Part shown: positions 1-9,304 of the stretch, one piece after another
Numbering within the stretch: position 1 is the first letter of the stretch
Layout of the letters: each line of letters starts with the position of its first letter
NCBI RefSeq assembly: GCF_003966735.1
Contig: NZ_AP017378.1
Coordinates: 1,039,501 to 1,103,500, forward strand
DNA length: 64,000 nt
DNA from: Desulfovibrio ferrophilus
Lineage (GTDB): Bacteria; Desulfobacterota; Desulfovibrionia; Desulfovibrionales; Desulfovibrionaceae
Direction of reading: 5' to 3'
Position numbers and translations under genes: made by a program
Notes under the pieces: generated by a model
The model's database searches: none
What the model was told of the DNA's origin: nothing
The model's input: the letters and a program-made list of their open reading frames with translations, nothing else

Positions 1-168
1 GCCTTCCAGAAATCGACGCAGCTCCGATTGATTCAGAGTGCATACGCCGTTGTCCTTGAGCCAGCGCATTTGGCTGACGAATGATTCTCGGGGGACGCCA
101 TTGCCTCCCAGGTTGTGGTAGCACAACACGGGGACAGACGTTTTTCCAAGTAACTTACCCCAGTTCAT
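1..168 (-). CDS. Polysaccharide deacetylase family protein, N-terminal fragment
   Basis: The reading frame opens at ATG 168 and runs off the left edge, giving 56 residues. The motif VPVLCYHNL followed by VPRESFVSQMRWLKDNG is the usual opening of NodB-type polysaccharide deacetylases, where the YH pair sits at the first strand of the barrel and the next segment is the F-x-x-Q-M-x-W-L helix. The catalytic Asp/His residues lie outside the window. An in-frame stop lies upstream of ATG 168 with no earlier start between. It follows the MsbA-like gene on the same strand after about 150 bases, so the two may be co-transcribed in an envelope or glycan operon. Family is fairly sure; substrate unknown. 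Confidence 0.72.
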   Translation of the reverse strand, partial: MNWGKLLGKTSVPVLCYHNLGGNGVPRESFVSQMRWLKDNGVCTLNQSELRRFLEG

Positions 169-319
169 TGAGAATATTCTCCAGCGCGTCGTATTTCTGA
201 TTCTGGAAATAGTGTGAAATCAAAATTGTAGCTGAGGATCATGACCCTCGAAAGTCAAAAAGTACAAAATTCTTGAGCAAAGAGGCAACAACGCCCCACT
301 CTCTTCTGGTGTTCTAGAC

Positions 320-2104
320 CTAACAAGCCGGTCCTGCGGCTTGGGGCTCGTCCTGAAACTGCATGGCATGCAGTCTGGCGTATAGCTCGCATTTGGCCAG
401 GAGTTCTGCATGGGTGCCGGTATTCACGATCCTGCCGTTCTGCATGACCACAATCAGGTCGGCACTGATGACCGTGGACAGGCGATGTGCAATGACCACG
501 CTGGTCCTGTTTTGCATCAGGTTTTCGAGTGCAGCCTGGACCTTGCGTTCAGCTTCCGTATCCAGAGCGCTGGTGGCCTCATCCAGAATGAGGAGTGGTG
601 GGTTCTTGAAGAGCGCCCGGGCAATGGTCAGGCGTTGTTTTTGTCCGCCGGACATCTTGACTCCGCGTTCGCCCAGTACCGTATCGTATCCCTTGGGCAT
701 TTCGGTCACGAACTCATGCGCATAGGCTGTACGGGCGCAGGATTCAACGCGTTCCTGATCGGTCGCTCCCTGTCCATAGGCGATGTTGGCTGCAACCGTG
801 GTGTCGAAAAGGAATGCATCCTGCGACACAATACCCACGTTGCGCCTCAGCGAATCCAGAGTGTAATCCTCCAGAGGGAGACCATTCAAATGGATTTGCC
901 CTTCCTGCGGCAGATAGAAACGGGGAATCAGATTGACCAGAGTTGTTTTTCCGGAACCCGAGGGACCAACCAGTGCGATTCGCTGTCCGGCCTTGACGGT
1001 CAGGCTTACATCGGCAAGCGCTGGCCGCTGACAGCCAGGGTATGAAAAACTGACATGTTCAAGCTTGAGCTCGCTGAAAGGTGGCTCAAACCTGATGTCT
1101 CCGCCCTGCTCTTCCACGATGTCCGGGGAATCGAGGATTTCAAAGACACGCTCGGCACCGGCTAGGGCGCGTTGTATTTCCATGTTGTTGCTGTTGAATT
1201 TCTTGATGGGCGCGTAAATGAGGCCGGCAGCCACAACAAACGCGATGAATTGCCCCTGAGAGACATCACCGGCCATGACCTGTCCCCCGCAGTACCACAT
1301 GACCACGGCAATCCCCATGGCACCGATAAAGTCCATGATGGGGGACGACAGCTCGGAAAAAATGACTTCTTTCTCAGCGATGCTCACCAGTCGCTCATTT
1401 TCCTTGGCGAACCTGTCATTCTCTCCACGCTCATTGGCAAAGGCTTTGACCACGCGAGCGCCGTTGAAAACCTCGTTCAGAATGACCGAGATGTCTGAAA
1501 TCTTGCTCTGATTCTTGCGTCCGATCTTTCTGAGCTTTTTGCCGAAGAAAATGATCGGGTACACAGCCAGCGGAAAGATGAATATCGCCATGGAGGCCAG
1601 CTTGGGGTTCATGTAGATGGCCACCCCCATGTATCCGACCACTTCGAGGCAGCTGCGGATCAGCATCACGATCGCGGGCAGGCTATTGCGGATCATGTTG
1701 ACATCCATGATGATCCGGGACTGGAGCATCCCTACCTGAGTGTCGTCAAAATAACCCATGGGCAGGCGAAGAATCTTTTCATGGAGTTCGTTGCGCAGGC
1801 GTTCAAGCACTTTCAGTCCGCACATGCGCATCAGGTAGTTCTGCAGATAACGGAACAATCCTTTGCCCAGAAAGGTCAAGACAAAGAGTAAGGGATAGAT
1901 GACCAGTGCTGTCTGATCGTGCTTGTCGAAAATTTCATCCCAGGCTGGTTGGGACAGATAAGCCGAGAATGTAGATGCCCCGGCCACGATGGCCATGGAA
2001 ATAAGTGCCAGAGCAATCCGCCCTTTGTAGGGGCTGAAATAGCTGAGGCAGCGCTTGAGCAATGGAATGCTCTTGATGGAGAACTGTTTTTTATCTGAAC
2101 CCAC
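320..2104 (-). CDS. msbA: MsbA-like lipid/multidrug ABC exporter (fused TMD-NBD)
   Basis: This is a half-transporter of about 594 residues. An N-terminal six-helix membrane domain (roughly residues 15-320) carries the family segment for coupling helices (LPMGYFDDTQVGMLQSRIIMDV). The nucleotide-binding domain follows, with Walker A GPSGSGKT, signature MSGGQKQR, Walker B LLILDEATSALD and the H-loop IAHRLST. Length and order match MsbA, which flips lipid A core across the inner membrane as a homodimer. I prefer the GTG at 2104 because AAGGA lies seven bases upstream; the ATG at 2143 has no visible ribosome site. The partial deacetylase lies downstream on the same strand, which supports an envelope role. 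A general multidrug exporter cannot be excluded. Confidence 0.85.
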   Translation of the reverse strand: MGSDKKQFSIKSIPLLKRCLSYFSPYKGRIALALISMAIVAGASTFSAYLSQPAWDEIFDKHDQTALVIYPLLFVLTFLGKGLFRYLQNYLMRMCGLKVLERLRNELHEKILRLPMGYFDDTQVGMLQSRIIMDVNMIRNSLPAIVMLIRSCLEVVGYMGVAIYMNPKLASMAIFIFPLAVYPIIFFGKKLRKIGRKNQSKISDISVILNEVFNGARVVKAFANERGENDRFAKENERLVSIAEKEVIFSELSSPIMDFIGAMGIAVVMWYCGGQVMAGDVSQGQFIAFVVAAGLIYAPIKKFNSNNMEIQRALAGAERVFEILDSPDIVEEQGGDIRFEPPFSELKLEHVSFSYPGCQRPALADVSLTVKAGQRIALVGPSGSGKTTLVNLIPRFYLPQEGQIHLNGLPLEDYTLDSLRRNVGIVSQDAFLFDTTVAANIAYGQGATDQERVESCARTAYAHEFVTEMPKGYDTVLGERGVKMSGGQKQRLTIARALFKNPPLLILDEATSALDTEAERKVQAALENLMQNRTSVVIAHRLSTVISADLIVVMQNGRIVNTGTHAELLAKCELYARLHAMQFQDEPQAAGPAC

Positions 2105-2338
2105 TTGGTATTCCTTATGCCTTCGGAAGGGGTGGCCCTTCAATGGCGGTTATGACTTGCTGTGCCCGCTTGATAGTGCATCCGGGCTTGGAAATCCAGC
2201 CGGGCATGGGGCGGCATCTTTCTCTGAACGGGAGTTCTCGATGCAAATGGTCAAATCCCATGGGAATTATCTATTTGACCCGCCTCGAACTCTCGCGTTC
2301 GATAGGCTCATAACGAACACCATCAAGGAGAACCGTTG

Positions 2339-2971
2339 ATGTCCGATATCGTCTTGGACTGCAAAGGCATGCCCTGCCCGCAGCCTGTCTTACAATGCAA
2401 GCAGTGCATTGACAATGATGATCCCGCAGAGTTGTCCGTCATCGTGGACAACGAAGCCGCCCGGGAAAATGTGACCAGATTTTTGGAATCCAAAGGATAT
2501 CAAGCTGTTTGTATCGGTGGCGATGCTCAATGGCGCATTGTGGCTTCAGGTAGGACTGGTACGGGTTCAAAGGCTGTGGACGGTCAGGCCTGCGATTGTG
2601 AAGTCATGAGTCCGGCTGAAATCCAGGCTCTGGAACAAAAGGTGACCGTATTCATCCCGGCTGACGTTGTCGGCAAGGGGGATGATGAATTGGGAGGCAA
2701 GTTGTTGGTGAATTTCATCGCCACACTGCCTGAACTTGGTCACGAACTGTGGCGGATCGTTTTGGTCAATGCCGGGGTCAAACTGTCCATCCCCGGACAT
2801 CCCTGCTTCAATGGCCTGAAAACGTTGGAAGATGCAGGGGCAACAATTCTTGTCTGCGGGACTTGCCTGGACCATTTTGGCCTCTTGAATGACAGAGGGC
2901 TCGGGCAGACCACAAACATGTTGGACGTGGTGACATCGATGCAACTTGCCACCAAGGTCATTCACGTCTAG
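2339..2971 (+). CDS. yedF: YedF-like selenium-metabolism protein (TusA-DsrE fusion)
   Basis: This 210-residue protein has an N-terminal TusA/SirA-like domain with the CPQP motif (GMPCPQPVLQCK) in the first 25 residues. Its C-terminal half is DsrE-like, with the pattern F-I-A-T-L-P-x-L-G and a CGTCLDHFGL loop. The family has been linked by co-occurrence to selenium use; the exact reaction is not settled. AAGGAG sits eight bases before ATG 2339, which decides the start over the TTG one codon earlier. It faces the msbA gene divergently and is followed after nine bases by the pseudouridine synthase. No selA, selB or selD is visible in this window. Confidence 0.83.
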   Translation: MSDIVLDCKGMPCPQPVLQCKQCIDNDDPAELSVIVDNEAARENVTRFLESKGYQAVCIGGDAQWRIVASGRTGTGSKAVDGQACDCEVMSPAEIQALEQKVTVFIPADVVGKGDDELGGKLLVNFIATLPELGHELWRIVLVNAGVKLSIPGHPCFNGLKTLEDAGATILVCGTCLDHFGLLNDRGLGQTTNMLDVVTSMQLATKVIHV

Positions 2972-2980
2972 TTATGCGGC

Positions 2981-3793
2981 ATGCCGCAAAAAAACGACTC
3001 CAATACATTCTCTGATACTGGGAGCGGCTCGTCCGCTCCCATTCGCATTAACAAGGCCTTGGCCCAGGCTGGGATTTGCTCCCGGCGTGCTGCCGATGAT
3101 CTGGTAGCTCAGGGGCTGGTCGCTGTTAACGGTGAAACCGTCACTGCTGCCGGAACAAAGGTTGTTCCTGGCAAGGATCACATCACTGTCCAGGGCAAAC
3201 CCATTGCTCTGTCCTCCCCGGGGCAGGACGAATTCAACTACGTATTGCTCAATAAGCCGACTCAGGTGGTGACCACGGTCAGCGATCCTCAAGGTCGCCG
3301 GACCGTGTTGGATGTGTTGCCCCAAAACCTTAAAAAGAATCGCCTTTTCCCCGTCGGACGATTGGATTTCTTTTCACAGGGACTCCTCCTGCTGACCAAT
3401 GACGGAGAAATGGCCAATCGGTTGACTCACCCCAGTTGGCATTTGCCCAAGGTCTATCGTGTAACGATTCGAGGGGGAATTGCTGAAGCAAAGCTGAATA
3501 TCATGCGTAAAGGCATGGTATTGGCCGAAGGCGAACGACTGTCTCCTGTTGAAGTGACCATTGCGAAACAGCAAGCTGGAACAGTGCAACTGGAAATGAC
3601 ATTGATCCAGGGCTTGAATCGTCAGATTCGGCGCATGTGCCGCGATCTCAAGTGGACTGTCCTGCGCCTGGAGCGAGTGTCCCAAGGCCCTCTTTCCCTG
3701 GGCCGTCTCCGAGAGGGACAGGCCCGCGAGCTTCAGGCCGACGAATTGGCTGCACTCCGCAAGGCCGTGGGGTTGGAGACGAATAAAAAATAG
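2981..3793 (+). CDS. rluB: rRNA pseudouridine synthase, RsuA/RluB family
   Basis: The 270-residue protein has an N-terminal S4 RNA-binding domain (IRINKALAQAGICSRRAADDLV, about residues 22-80). The RsuA/RluB/RluE/RluF catalytic domain follows, with the diagnostic VGRLDFFSQGLLLLTNDG containing the catalytic Asp, and the late motif LIQGLNRQIRRMC. It isomerises a uridine in rRNA, most likely in 23S by its resemblance to RluB; RsuA-type 16S specificity cannot be excluded. The ribosome site upstream of ATG 2981 is weak and the gene is only nine bases from yedF, so translation may be coupled. The first 20 residues are low-complexity and poorly conserved in appearance. Confidence 0.88.
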   Translation: MPQKNDSNTFSDTGSGSSAPIRINKALAQAGICSRRAADDLVAQGLVAVNGETVTAAGTKVVPGKDHITVQGKPIALSSPGQDEFNYVLLNKPTQVVTTVSDPQGRRTVLDVLPQNLKKNRLFPVGRLDFFSQGLLLLTNDGEMANRLTHPSWHLPKVYRVTIRGGIAEAKLNIMRKGMVLAEGERLSPVEVTIAKQQAGTVQLEMTLIQGLNRQIRRMCRDLKWTVLRLERVSQGPLSLGRLREGQARELQADELAALRKAVGLETNKK

Positions 3794-3817
3794 GCCTCCC
3801 ACATTGGTGGAAGGCCT
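3785..3817 (-). terminator. Rho-independent terminator of lolA
   Basis: The arms AGGCCTcCCAC and GTGGaAGGCCT enclose an ATTG loop. On the minus strand the hairpin is followed by CTATTTTTTATTC, so it serves lolA. There is no U-tract on the plus side, although it also lies just past the pseudouridine synthase stop. Confidence 0.75.
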
Positions 3818-3825
3818 GGCAAAAG

Positions 3826-4476
3826 CTACTTGTGGGTGTTGTCGTATACATCAGTTCCTGGCGGCGGCGTGAAACTGAAAGCGCTGTCCTGAAGCTCTGG
3901 ATTCATGACGATTCCCTTCAGAATTACTGTGTTCTCATTTCCAAAAAAATCCAGGATTTGAACCTTTTGCAATAAGGCATACTCTGGAGTCAGCCAGAGG
4001 TAGGCCTGGACCATTTCCGGTTCAGGCTCCTTGGGAATGAGCTCAAGCTTATCCAGCCCATCTTCCCGTCCCAATGATGTGACCCAGAAATCGTCTCGCA
4101 GGTTGGCTTTGCCCGAAATGAAGCGCAGCACGGTTTTGGACGACAGCACCTGTTCCACTGTATACTTGTAAGCTGCATCTTCATGAGGGAAATGGCTCCA
4201 TACCTCATCCTTGCCCACCACCAAAAGTTCGGGCTCCGGCGTTGTTGTCTCCCATCGAACCAACCCTGGTTGACGATAGGCAATGTTTCCTGCGCGCTGT
4301 TGAGTTTCGCTGCTGGAGGCATTGAACAGTACCTGGTTGAATGATGCCGAAAAACTATCCAGAGACTCGTATCGGGCCTGCATGGATGCGGTCAGAGTTG
4401 CGACGTCGCTTGCCCATGCAGCGGGAACACAAATCAAAATGGTCAGAATCAGCGCCGGAATGCGAATGAACAGCAT
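3826..4476 (-). CDS. lolA: Outer-membrane lipoprotein carrier protein LolA
   Basis: This 216-residue secreted protein begins with a signal peptide (MLFIRIPALILTILICVPAAWA, cleavage near residue 22). The mature part fits LolA: an early helix with ASMQARYESLDSFSASFNQ, the strand RQPGLVRWETTTPEPELLVV, and the later LIPKEPEPEMVQAYLWLTPEYALLQKVQILDFFGNENTV. LolA carries lipoproteins from LolCDE to the outer membrane through the periplasm. GGAAGAAAGGAAG lies just before ATG 4476. It stands alone with its own terminator. Distant LolA-like proteins exist, but the length and the near-C-terminal D-x-x-G-N-x-T segment agree with true LolA. Confidence 0.86.
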   Translation of the reverse strand: MLFIRIPALILTILICVPAAWASDVATLTASMQARYESLDSFSASFNQVLFNASSSETQQRAGNIAYRQPGLVRWETTTPEPELLVVGKDEVWSHFPHEDAAYKYTVEQVLSSKTVLRFISGKANLRDDFWVTSLGREDGLDKLELIPKEPEPEMVQAYLWLTPEYALLQKVQILDFFGNENTVILKGIVMNPELQDSAFSFTPPPGTDVYDNTHK

Positions 4477-4852
4477 GGTCTTCCTTTCTTCCAGTTAAGG
4501 GCATGAATTTGGCCTAATGGACTTGTGAAATCTTAACCATTCCGATGTGATTTGCAAGTAAGGGACCGTTATCACGCTTTTGAGATTCAATCGTCCACGA
4601 TACATTCAGGCTGAATATTACTCAGATGGCGCCCGCCACATGCGCGTTGTTGTCGAAAAATACATGTAAGCCAACTCCATTAGTAAATCGTTATTCTATT
4701 GTACAAATTCATGTTTTGTTTTGCAGCATCCTTTTCATCGTGCTAATGTCGGGCCGTGAATTGAGGCTTTTCGTGACTCTTGCCCAATGCATCACGAGCG
4801 TCTCACGTCTGGGGGGTATGAGGCACTATTACAGAAGGATATTGAGGAACTC
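4477..4852. other. Intergenic region between divergent lolA and the GGDEF/EAL gene
   Basis: AT-rich non-coding DNA that must hold the promoters of both divergent genes. I cannot pick one clear -35/-10 pair, and I see no hairpin or repeat worth naming. If translation of the right-hand gene starts at ATG 4787 instead of 4853, the last 66 bases are coding. Confidence 0.5.
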
Positions 4853-6748
4853 ATGCTGCACCGTCTTCGATTTTCGTCTCAATCTCGCCCTCTCTTCTCT
4901 ACCTTTGTCATGGCAGCACTGTTCTGGGAAGAAGCAGGTTCAACCAGCCACGCCGCTTCAGGCTTCTCTTTTGATTTTTCATGGAGTTCTCTGGCGATTA
5001 TCATTTTCTTCTGCACTTGCATTGTACTTGTCGGGCTTGCTCGAAGCAAGACGCAACGCCGGGTGCAGGATATCTATGAGCATGCCGTTGAGGGCATCTT
5101 CCAGACCACGCTGGAGGGACGCTTCATCAGTGCCAATCGGGCCATGGCAACCATTCTGGGGTATGACTCTCCCGGCGAACTCGTCCGTGAAATTACAGAC
5201 ATCGGGCATCAGCTCTATGCACATCCTCATGATCGGGAGAAGCTTCTGCGTCTGTTACGTGAGGACGGGAGTGTTCAGGGGCTTGAGGCTGCTCAGCTTC
5301 GCAAGGACGGGCTTCTGGTCTGGGTCCAGATCAATGCCCGGATCGTAAATGATAGAAGTGGACATCCTTTGCGCATTGAGGGGTTTGTCACGGATATAAC
5401 CCAACGAAAGCTTACCGAGGCCCAGCTGCGCAAACAGCGCCTCTATGATCCTTTGACGGAACTGGCCAATCGTGACCTGCTGACTGATCGTATCAGTCGT
5501 GCCATTGAACGGACCCGGCGCCGTGAAGATTATTATTTCTCGGTTCTTTTTGTGGATATCGATCGCTTGAAGGTGCTGAATGACAGTTATGGTCATGCCT
5601 TTGGTGACGCTGTTCTCAAAACCTCTGCTCAGCGACTGAGGAACTGTGTTCGGGAATTGGACACCGTGGCTCGATTTGGAAGTGACGAATTCGTCGTGCT
5701 GCTTGAGGAGATTGATACGCCCCGCGAGGCTGCGCGCATCCTGAAACGAATCCATACCGAGATGCGTGCCAGCATGACTGTGGATGATCAGGCTGTCCAG
5801 ATCACGGTTTCGTCTGGTGTAGTCCTGAACACCGCTCCCTACACGAATGCTGAAGACTTGCTGCGCAATGCGGATATTGCCATGCATCGCGCCAAGGATC
5901 AGGGGCCTGACCGTTTCAAGGTATTTACCCCCAGGCTCCATGAAGAAGCCGTATGGATGATGTCACTGGAAACCGACATGGACCGTGCTCTGGCGGAGGG
6001 TGAGTTCTATGTGGTCTTTCAGCCGATTGTCGGCCTTGAGGCAGATACCCTGATGGGTTTTGAGGCCTTGGCACGTTGGCGTCATCCCGAGCGAGGGGAA
6101 ATTCTGCCTTCGGAGTTCATCCCTGTTGCTGAGGAAACAGGCCGAATCGATGCTTTGGGGCTTTGGGTTTTGTCAGAATCCTGTTCGAATATGGCAGATT
6201 GGAGGGCAGCTCATCCCGAAGCTCGACCACTCATTTTGTCGGTCAATATTTCCAGCAGACAGTTTGCCAAGAAAGATATCGTCAATGATATCAGATTGGT
6301 TCTGGAGAAAACTAATTTCCCGGCGGATCGTTTGCGGTTGGAGTTGACCGAAACAGCCATCATGCAGGATGCCCGGACAGCAGTACGCCGAATGAAGGCG
6401 TTGCGCGCCTTGGGAGTCACCATCGCCGTTGATGACTTCGGGACTGGTTATTCATCCATGAGCTATCTGCAACAACTCCCTCTGGACAACCTAAAGATTG
6501 ACCTGGGGTTTGTACAAAAACTGGAGCAGCACCCCGAGAACAGGGAGATTGTTCGTGCAATTATCAGTCTTGCCGGAGGCTTGGGGCTCAACGTTGTCGC
6601 CGAAGGAGTTGAAAGCGCTATTCAGAAACAAGTCCTTTCTGAACTCGGTTGCCAGATGTATCAAGGCTATCTATTTGCCCGGCCCATGAAGCCGGAGCAG
6701 GCGAAGGCTTTGATTATGGGCAATCGCGAGACTACCGATGACGATTAA
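4853..6748 (+). CDS. Membrane PAS-GGDEF-EAL cyclic-di-GMP protein, probable phosphodiesterase
   Basis: The protein is about 631 residues. It has a hydrophobic N-terminus and a membrane segment (LAIIIFFCTCIVLVGLA), then a PAS domain (IYEHAVEGIFQTT to TDITQRK), a GGDEF domain and a C-terminal EAL domain. The GGDEF signature is altered to GSDEF, so cyclase activity is doubtful. The EAL domain keeps FEALARW, NISSRQ, ELTET, DDFGTGYSS, LKID and VAEGVES, so phosphodiesterase activity is likely. ATG 4853 has GAGGA four bases upstream; ATG 4787 lacks a ribosome site but would add 22 residues. The gene overlaps the convergent flavoprotein by four bases. Confidence 0.88.
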   Translation: MLHRLRFSSQSRPLFSTFVMAALFWEEAGSTSHAASGFSFDFSWSSLAIIIFFCTCIVLVGLARSKTQRRVQDIYEHAVEGIFQTTLEGRFISANRAMATILGYDSPGELVREITDIGHQLYAHPHDREKLLRLLREDGSVQGLEAAQLRKDGLLVWVQINARIVNDRSGHPLRIEGFVTDITQRKLTEAQLRKQRLYDPLTELANRDLLTDRISRAIERTRRREDYYFSVLFVDIDRLKVLNDSYGHAFGDAVLKTSAQRLRNCVRELDTVARFGSDEFVVLLEEIDTPREAARILKRIHTEMRASMTVDDQAVQITVSSGVVLNTAPYTNAEDLLRNADIAMHRAKDQGPDRFKVFTPRLHEEAVWMMSLETDMDRALAEGEFYVVFQPIVGLEADTLMGFEALARWRHPERGEILPSEFIPVAEETGRIDALGLWVLSESCSNMADWRAAHPEARPLILSVNISSRQFAKKDIVNDIRLVLEKTNFPADRLRLELTETAIMQDARTAVRRMKALRALGVTIAVDDFGTGYSSMSYLQQLPLDNLKIDLGFVQKLEQHPENREIVRAIISLAGGLGLNVVAEGVESAIQKQVLSELGCQMYQGYLFARPMKPEQAKALIMGNRETTDDD

Positions 6749-7341
6749 TCAGAGGGGAAGATCCTGCTGACTGTATCTCTGACTTCGGACAGCCAGGATT
6801 CGCGCTTCTGTTGTGAGGAAAGGCAGACGATATTGAACATGCGGCGATGAAATTCCCGGACTCCACAGAGATCGAAGATGCAATCCTTCCAGATGCGCTC
6901 CAGGGGATCGCCAAATATGTTCTGTTCCCGTTCTGTGGCTGTGTTGCTGGTATTGAAGACCAGGGCTCTGTCTGCCTTGAGAAGCCCTTCGGGAACCCCT
7001 TCACCACCGTCTTCGCCAACAAAGCGATACGCCACGTCTACCCGCATGATGCGGTCCACCCACCCTTTCAGAATTGCAGGAGGCATACCCCACCAGTTGG
7101 GGTGAATGATGACGATACCATCGGCATCAGCGAGTTCATTGCAATGCTGCTGAATCTCTGGGGGCAACTTGGCATCTCTGGAAATTTCCATACCCGGAAG
7201 TCCCGGGTCAAATCCTTCTCTGCACAGATCGTGAAAGACGACTTGATGCCCAAGTTCGTGAAGGGTGGTGACGGTCTGCTCTGCAATGGCATGATTGAGG
7301 CTCCCCTGCTCCGGGTGGCCCAGAATGACAAGAATGTTCAT
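6745..7341 (-). CDS. Flavodoxin-fold NAD(P)H oxidoreductase (KefF/MdaB-like)
   Basis: This 198-residue protein begins MNILVILGHPEQGSLNHAIAEQ, the FMN-phosphate loop of NAD(P)H:quinone reductases. It continues with DGIVIIHPNWWGMPPAILKGWVDRIM, the conserved P-x-W-x-x-P-A-x-L-K-G-W-x-D motif of that family. Such enzymes reduce quinones or related acceptors with two electrons in the cytoplasm. The start at 7341 has CAGGA about seven bases upstream; a longer frame begins at 7389 but would overlap the upstream GGDEF gene. It lies directly downstream of that gene, so the two may share a transcript. Natural acceptor unknown. Confidence 0.85.
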   Translation of the reverse strand: MNILVILGHPEQGSLNHAIAEQTVTTLHELGHQVVFHDLCREGFDPGLPGMEISRDAKLPPEIQQHCNELADADGIVIIHPNWWGMPPAILKGWVDRIMRVDVAYRFVGEDGGEGVPEGLLKADRALVFNTSNTATEREQNIFGDPLERIWKDCIFDLCGVREFHRRMFNIVCLSSQQKRESWLSEVRDTVSRIFPSD

Positions 7342-7385
7342 GATTATTTCCTGATAGATAGTTTTTTTGAGGGCAGAACGCCAGG

Positions 7386-9191
7386 TCAAACAGCGACCAC
7401 TACGGTGTCCTTGCCATCAGCCTTGGCACGATACATTGCTCGACTTGCTCTGAACAGGAGGCTGTCTGGACCTTCAGCGGTTGAATACTCGGCAATTCCC
7501 GTGCTGATGGTGACTTTTGCCAACCGTTCGCTATCGCTGGCAAATTTCAAATTTTGTAGGGATTCCCTTATCCGTTCACAGATCGCCGCACCTTCGTGCA
7601 CGGTACTTCCCGGTAACAGCAGGCAAAACTCTTCGCCACCATACCGATAGGCTTTATCCGAGTCTCTTATGGCAACTCGAATGATTCTTCCCATGGCTTT
7701 GAGCACTTCGTCACCAACCATGGGGCCGTGTTCATGATTGAGTTGCTTGAAATCATCCACATCGAAGATGGCAAGGGAGAGTGACTCTCCTTGTTGATCA
7801 GTCCTTCGGGTAAATTGTACGAGATCACGTTGGAAGAGCCTGGCATTGGGCAATCCCGTCAGGCTATCGGTCATGGCCCGCTGGCTGGTTGCCTGCTTCT
7901 TGCGTTGAATCTGTCCCTGATCGATGCGCAGATGCCCCAAGCGACGAGTCAGGGCATAGGGGAACAGCAGAACCGAAATCATGGACACCAGCGGTAAGAG
8001 ATAGAACAGGAATGACGAGTATTCAAAAATGCCCATATAGGCCAAAAGGACTGTCGGACCACCCAGTATATAAGGGGAAAACGCAAAGATGAAGTGTCTT
8101 GCCGGATAAAATCCCTTACGCATCGTGACGATTGCGATCAGCATCGAGTAAATGCAGAACATTGGGTACGCAAGCGTCACCGTGTTGACAAGGGATACAT
8201 TCAGGAATGGCAGAATCCCCAGCCAGCACACGCCACTCCAGATAATGATCAGGCTGAGTCTGTCGTGGTTTGGAGCGTATATTCGTGAAGCCAGATAGAT
8301 TCGTGCAAATTGAAGGAAAACAATACTAAAAAGAGTCAAAAGTGCCGGGTCCAGATACTGTCCGAGCCCTGCAGACCAAAGTGCCGGAACGTATTCGCGC
8401 ATTAAACCTGTCTGGACAGTAAGATATAACACCAAGGTGAGGATGAATCCTGAATACCATACGTAGGCGTCGTCACGAATGCAGAGGTACAACACGAAAT
8501 GGATGAACGCCATGGCAAGCAGGACACCACAGACCAAGGCCTTGATCATGCTGACCTTGCGGAATGAATGCATGTAGCTGCCGACGGTATTCGTCACAAG
8601 GGGAAGAAAGACGGGGAGATCACTCCTGACCCGGATAAATAGTGTGTAATCTCCGGGTTCTGGGAATTGAAGCTGGTGAACAAATGGGGAGATGAACAGG
8701 GAAAACTCGTTTTTTCCGAAAGCCCGCTGTAGCCGAATATTCCCATTGCTATCAGCTAGGTAAACATCAAAGACCTTGACGGCATACCAGTCCCAAAATT
8801 CAGGCCAGCCAGCATCGATGACCCAATGATGAGGCAACTGTTCAGGCACTTCTGAAATACTCAGAGCGGCCTTGATCCACCAATTGGCTTTGGAGTCATC
8901 AAGGAAGAACGTGTCTGATTTCAAAGGCAGGAAACGTTGAGACACCTGCCCTGTGACAACCTGTTCAATGGTTATGTTTTTCTCGGAATCTTTAAGTATT
9001 TCGAGATGTGGCCCCAGGGAGACGGGTCCGATGACTTTGGACAGATAAAGAGTCGGGGCCTGACTCTTGGCCGAGGCAGGGACAGCATTGCCCACTGTAC
9101 TCAGGAGCACAGCAATAAGAAGTAACGCAAGGTTCAGGATCGTCCCGATCACTGCATTCTTTGTAAAGGGAAAATGATTGGCCCAACTCAT
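7386..9191 (-). CDS. 7TM-sensor diguanylate cyclase (7TMR-DISM plus GGDEF)
   Basis: This 601-residue protein has a signal/anchor at the N-terminus and a periplasmic 7TMR-DISM extracellular domain of the type 2 form (about residues 45-195, with W-W-I-K and F-P-E-P-G-D-Y-T-L-F-I-R-V). About seven membrane helices follow (residues 205-430), then a short linker and a complete GGDEF domain with GLPNARLFQRDL, the active-site YGGEEF and the late motif RASRAMYRAKADGKD. It should make cyclic-di-GMP in response to a periplasmic ligand, likely a carbohydrate or similar small molecule by family analogy. It sits opposite the GGDEF/EAL gene with the flavoprotein between. Confidence 0.88.
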   Translation of the reverse strand: MSWANHFPFTKNAVIGTILNLALLLIAVLLSTVGNAVPASAKSQAPTLYLSKVIGPVSLGPHLEILKDSEKNITIEQVVTGQVSQRFLPLKSDTFFLDDSKANWWIKAALSISEVPEQLPHHWVIDAGWPEFWDWYAVKVFDVYLADSNGNIRLQRAFGKNEFSLFISPFVHQLQFPEPGDYTLFIRVRSDLPVFLPLVTNTVGSYMHSFRKVSMIKALVCGVLLAMAFIHFVLYLCIRDDAYVWYSGFILTLVLYLTVQTGLMREYVPALWSAGLGQYLDPALLTLFSIVFLQFARIYLASRIYAPNHDRLSLIIIWSGVCWLGILPFLNVSLVNTVTLAYPMFCIYSMLIAIVTMRKGFYPARHFIFAFSPYILGGPTVLLAYMGIFEYSSFLFYLLPLVSMISVLLFPYALTRRLGHLRIDQGQIQRKKQATSQRAMTDSLTGLPNARLFQRDLVQFTRRTDQQGESLSLAIFDVDDFKQLNHEHGPMVGDEVLKAMGRIIRVAIRDSDKAYRYGGEEFCLLLPGSTVHEGAAICERIRESLQNLKFASDSERLAKVTISTGIAEYSTAEGPDSLLFRASRAMYRAKADGKDTVVVAV

Positions 9192-9304
9192 TTCTTTTTG
9201 ATGGATTCTTTTCGTTGAACTGTCAACAGCTTGGAAATACAGGAATTCCCTACCAAATAGACGTTCAGTCCATGTATAGAAAGGGTTGAAAGACGATTAG
9301 GCAA

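Noticed and set aside
155-222. Short minus-strand frame ending NILNELG just before and overlapping the deacetylase start
   Set aside because: At most about 22 codons from a TTG without ribosome site; too short to support as a gene, though it could be a leader peptide.
4626-5348. 240-codon plus-strand frame overlapping the GGDEF/EAL gene
   Set aside because: Out-of-frame shadow of the real gene; the PAS and GGDEF motifs are in the other frame.
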